40,878 nt of DNA from Clostridia bacterium (GTDB lineage: Bacteria > Bacillota > Clostridia > Oscillospirales > Acutalibacteraceae), in contig JAFXLD010000062.1 of assembly GCA_017531385.1 (NCBI GenBank), positions 1 through 40,878 on the forward strand. The letters are read 5' to 3'. Below the pieces are notes generated by a model, which was not told where the DNA came from, searched no databases, and saw only the letters and a program-made list of their open reading frames with translations. Positions 40,792-40,878 of the stretch are shown here, one piece after another. The translations under genes were made by a program, and so were the position numbers. Positions within the stretch are counted from its first letter, which is position 1; every line of letters starts with the position of its first letter.

Positions 40792-40878
40792 AGCATAAAT
40801 AAAAGAATACACTAAAATATTTATTAAAAAACGCTTTTTTGTTGGCTTTTTTTCGTTTTTGAACTTCCACATTGCCAT

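Overview
The window looks like a chromosomal segment from an AT-rich, spore-forming, fibre-degrading gut or rumen member of the Clostridia (Oscillospirales/Ruminococcaceae-like). Support: a clear SpoVT, the Firmicutes pair TrmK-Nif3 next to RqcH, a domain-permuted GH3 beta-glucosidase of the type known from Ruminococcus and Butyrivibrio, several secreted carbohydrate-active enzymes, and very large secreted proteins. Strong sigma-A type promoters (TTGACA/TATAAT, 16-18 nt spacers) and U-tract terminators mark most transcription units. I saw no rRNA, tRNA, CRISPR array, phage gene or transposase gene.

Layout. (1) 1-5.04 kb: an unusual array of unrelated minus-strand genes (beta-helix GH28-like protein, secreted GH16 glucanase, a 56-aa membrane peptide, an FAD oxidoreductase, and a hypothetical gene broken by an in-frame TGA). 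They are separated by five co-oriented ~120-bp repeats, each consisting of a terminator followed by a sigma-A promoter and bounded by short imperfect inverted ends, so every gene sits in its own expression cassette. (2) 5.1-6.9 kb: spoVT and a low-specificity threonine aldolase. (3) 7.0-20.5 kb: a lipopeptide-type biosynthetic locus: permuted GH3, Sfp-type phosphopantetheinyl transferase, an Lgt-like membrane acyltransferase, a two-module NRPS (C-A-T-C-A-T-TE, 2250 aa), and divergently a fatty-acyl ligase, a free acyl carrier protein and a HAD hydrolase. Reading the adenylation pockets by eye gives Gly for module 1 and Ser for module 2. With the acyl ligase/ACP starter this predicts an N-acyl-Gly-Ser lipodipeptide, released by a TE whose nucleophile is Cys rather than Ser. 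(4) 20.6-27.5 kb: a six-gene minus-strand operon (GtrB-like glycosyltransferase, DUF1858 protein, TrmK, Nif3, RqcH, membrane-anchored GH39-like glycosidase). (5) 27.5-40.8 kb: a small hypothetical protein, a giant 2543-aa secreted repeat protein, a family-2 glycosyltransferase with an IspD/TarI-type cytidylyltransferase, a MITE-like element, a secreted MBG-repeat protein, and a divergent small HTH regulator that shares a promoter region with a 30-bp palindromic operator.

How the parts fit. Acyl ligase, ACP, PPTase and NRPS form a coherent assembly line: the PPTase converts ACP and T domains to holo form, the ligase loads a fatty acid on the ACP, the first C domain N-acylates Gly, the second condenses it with Ser, and the TE releases the product. 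The surface proteins (GH16, giant protein, MBG protein) share an aromatic, amphipathic C-terminal tail and no LPXTG signal, suggesting a common and possibly undescribed surface-retention signal. Assignments rest on motif recognition from the sequence alone; no database search was run.
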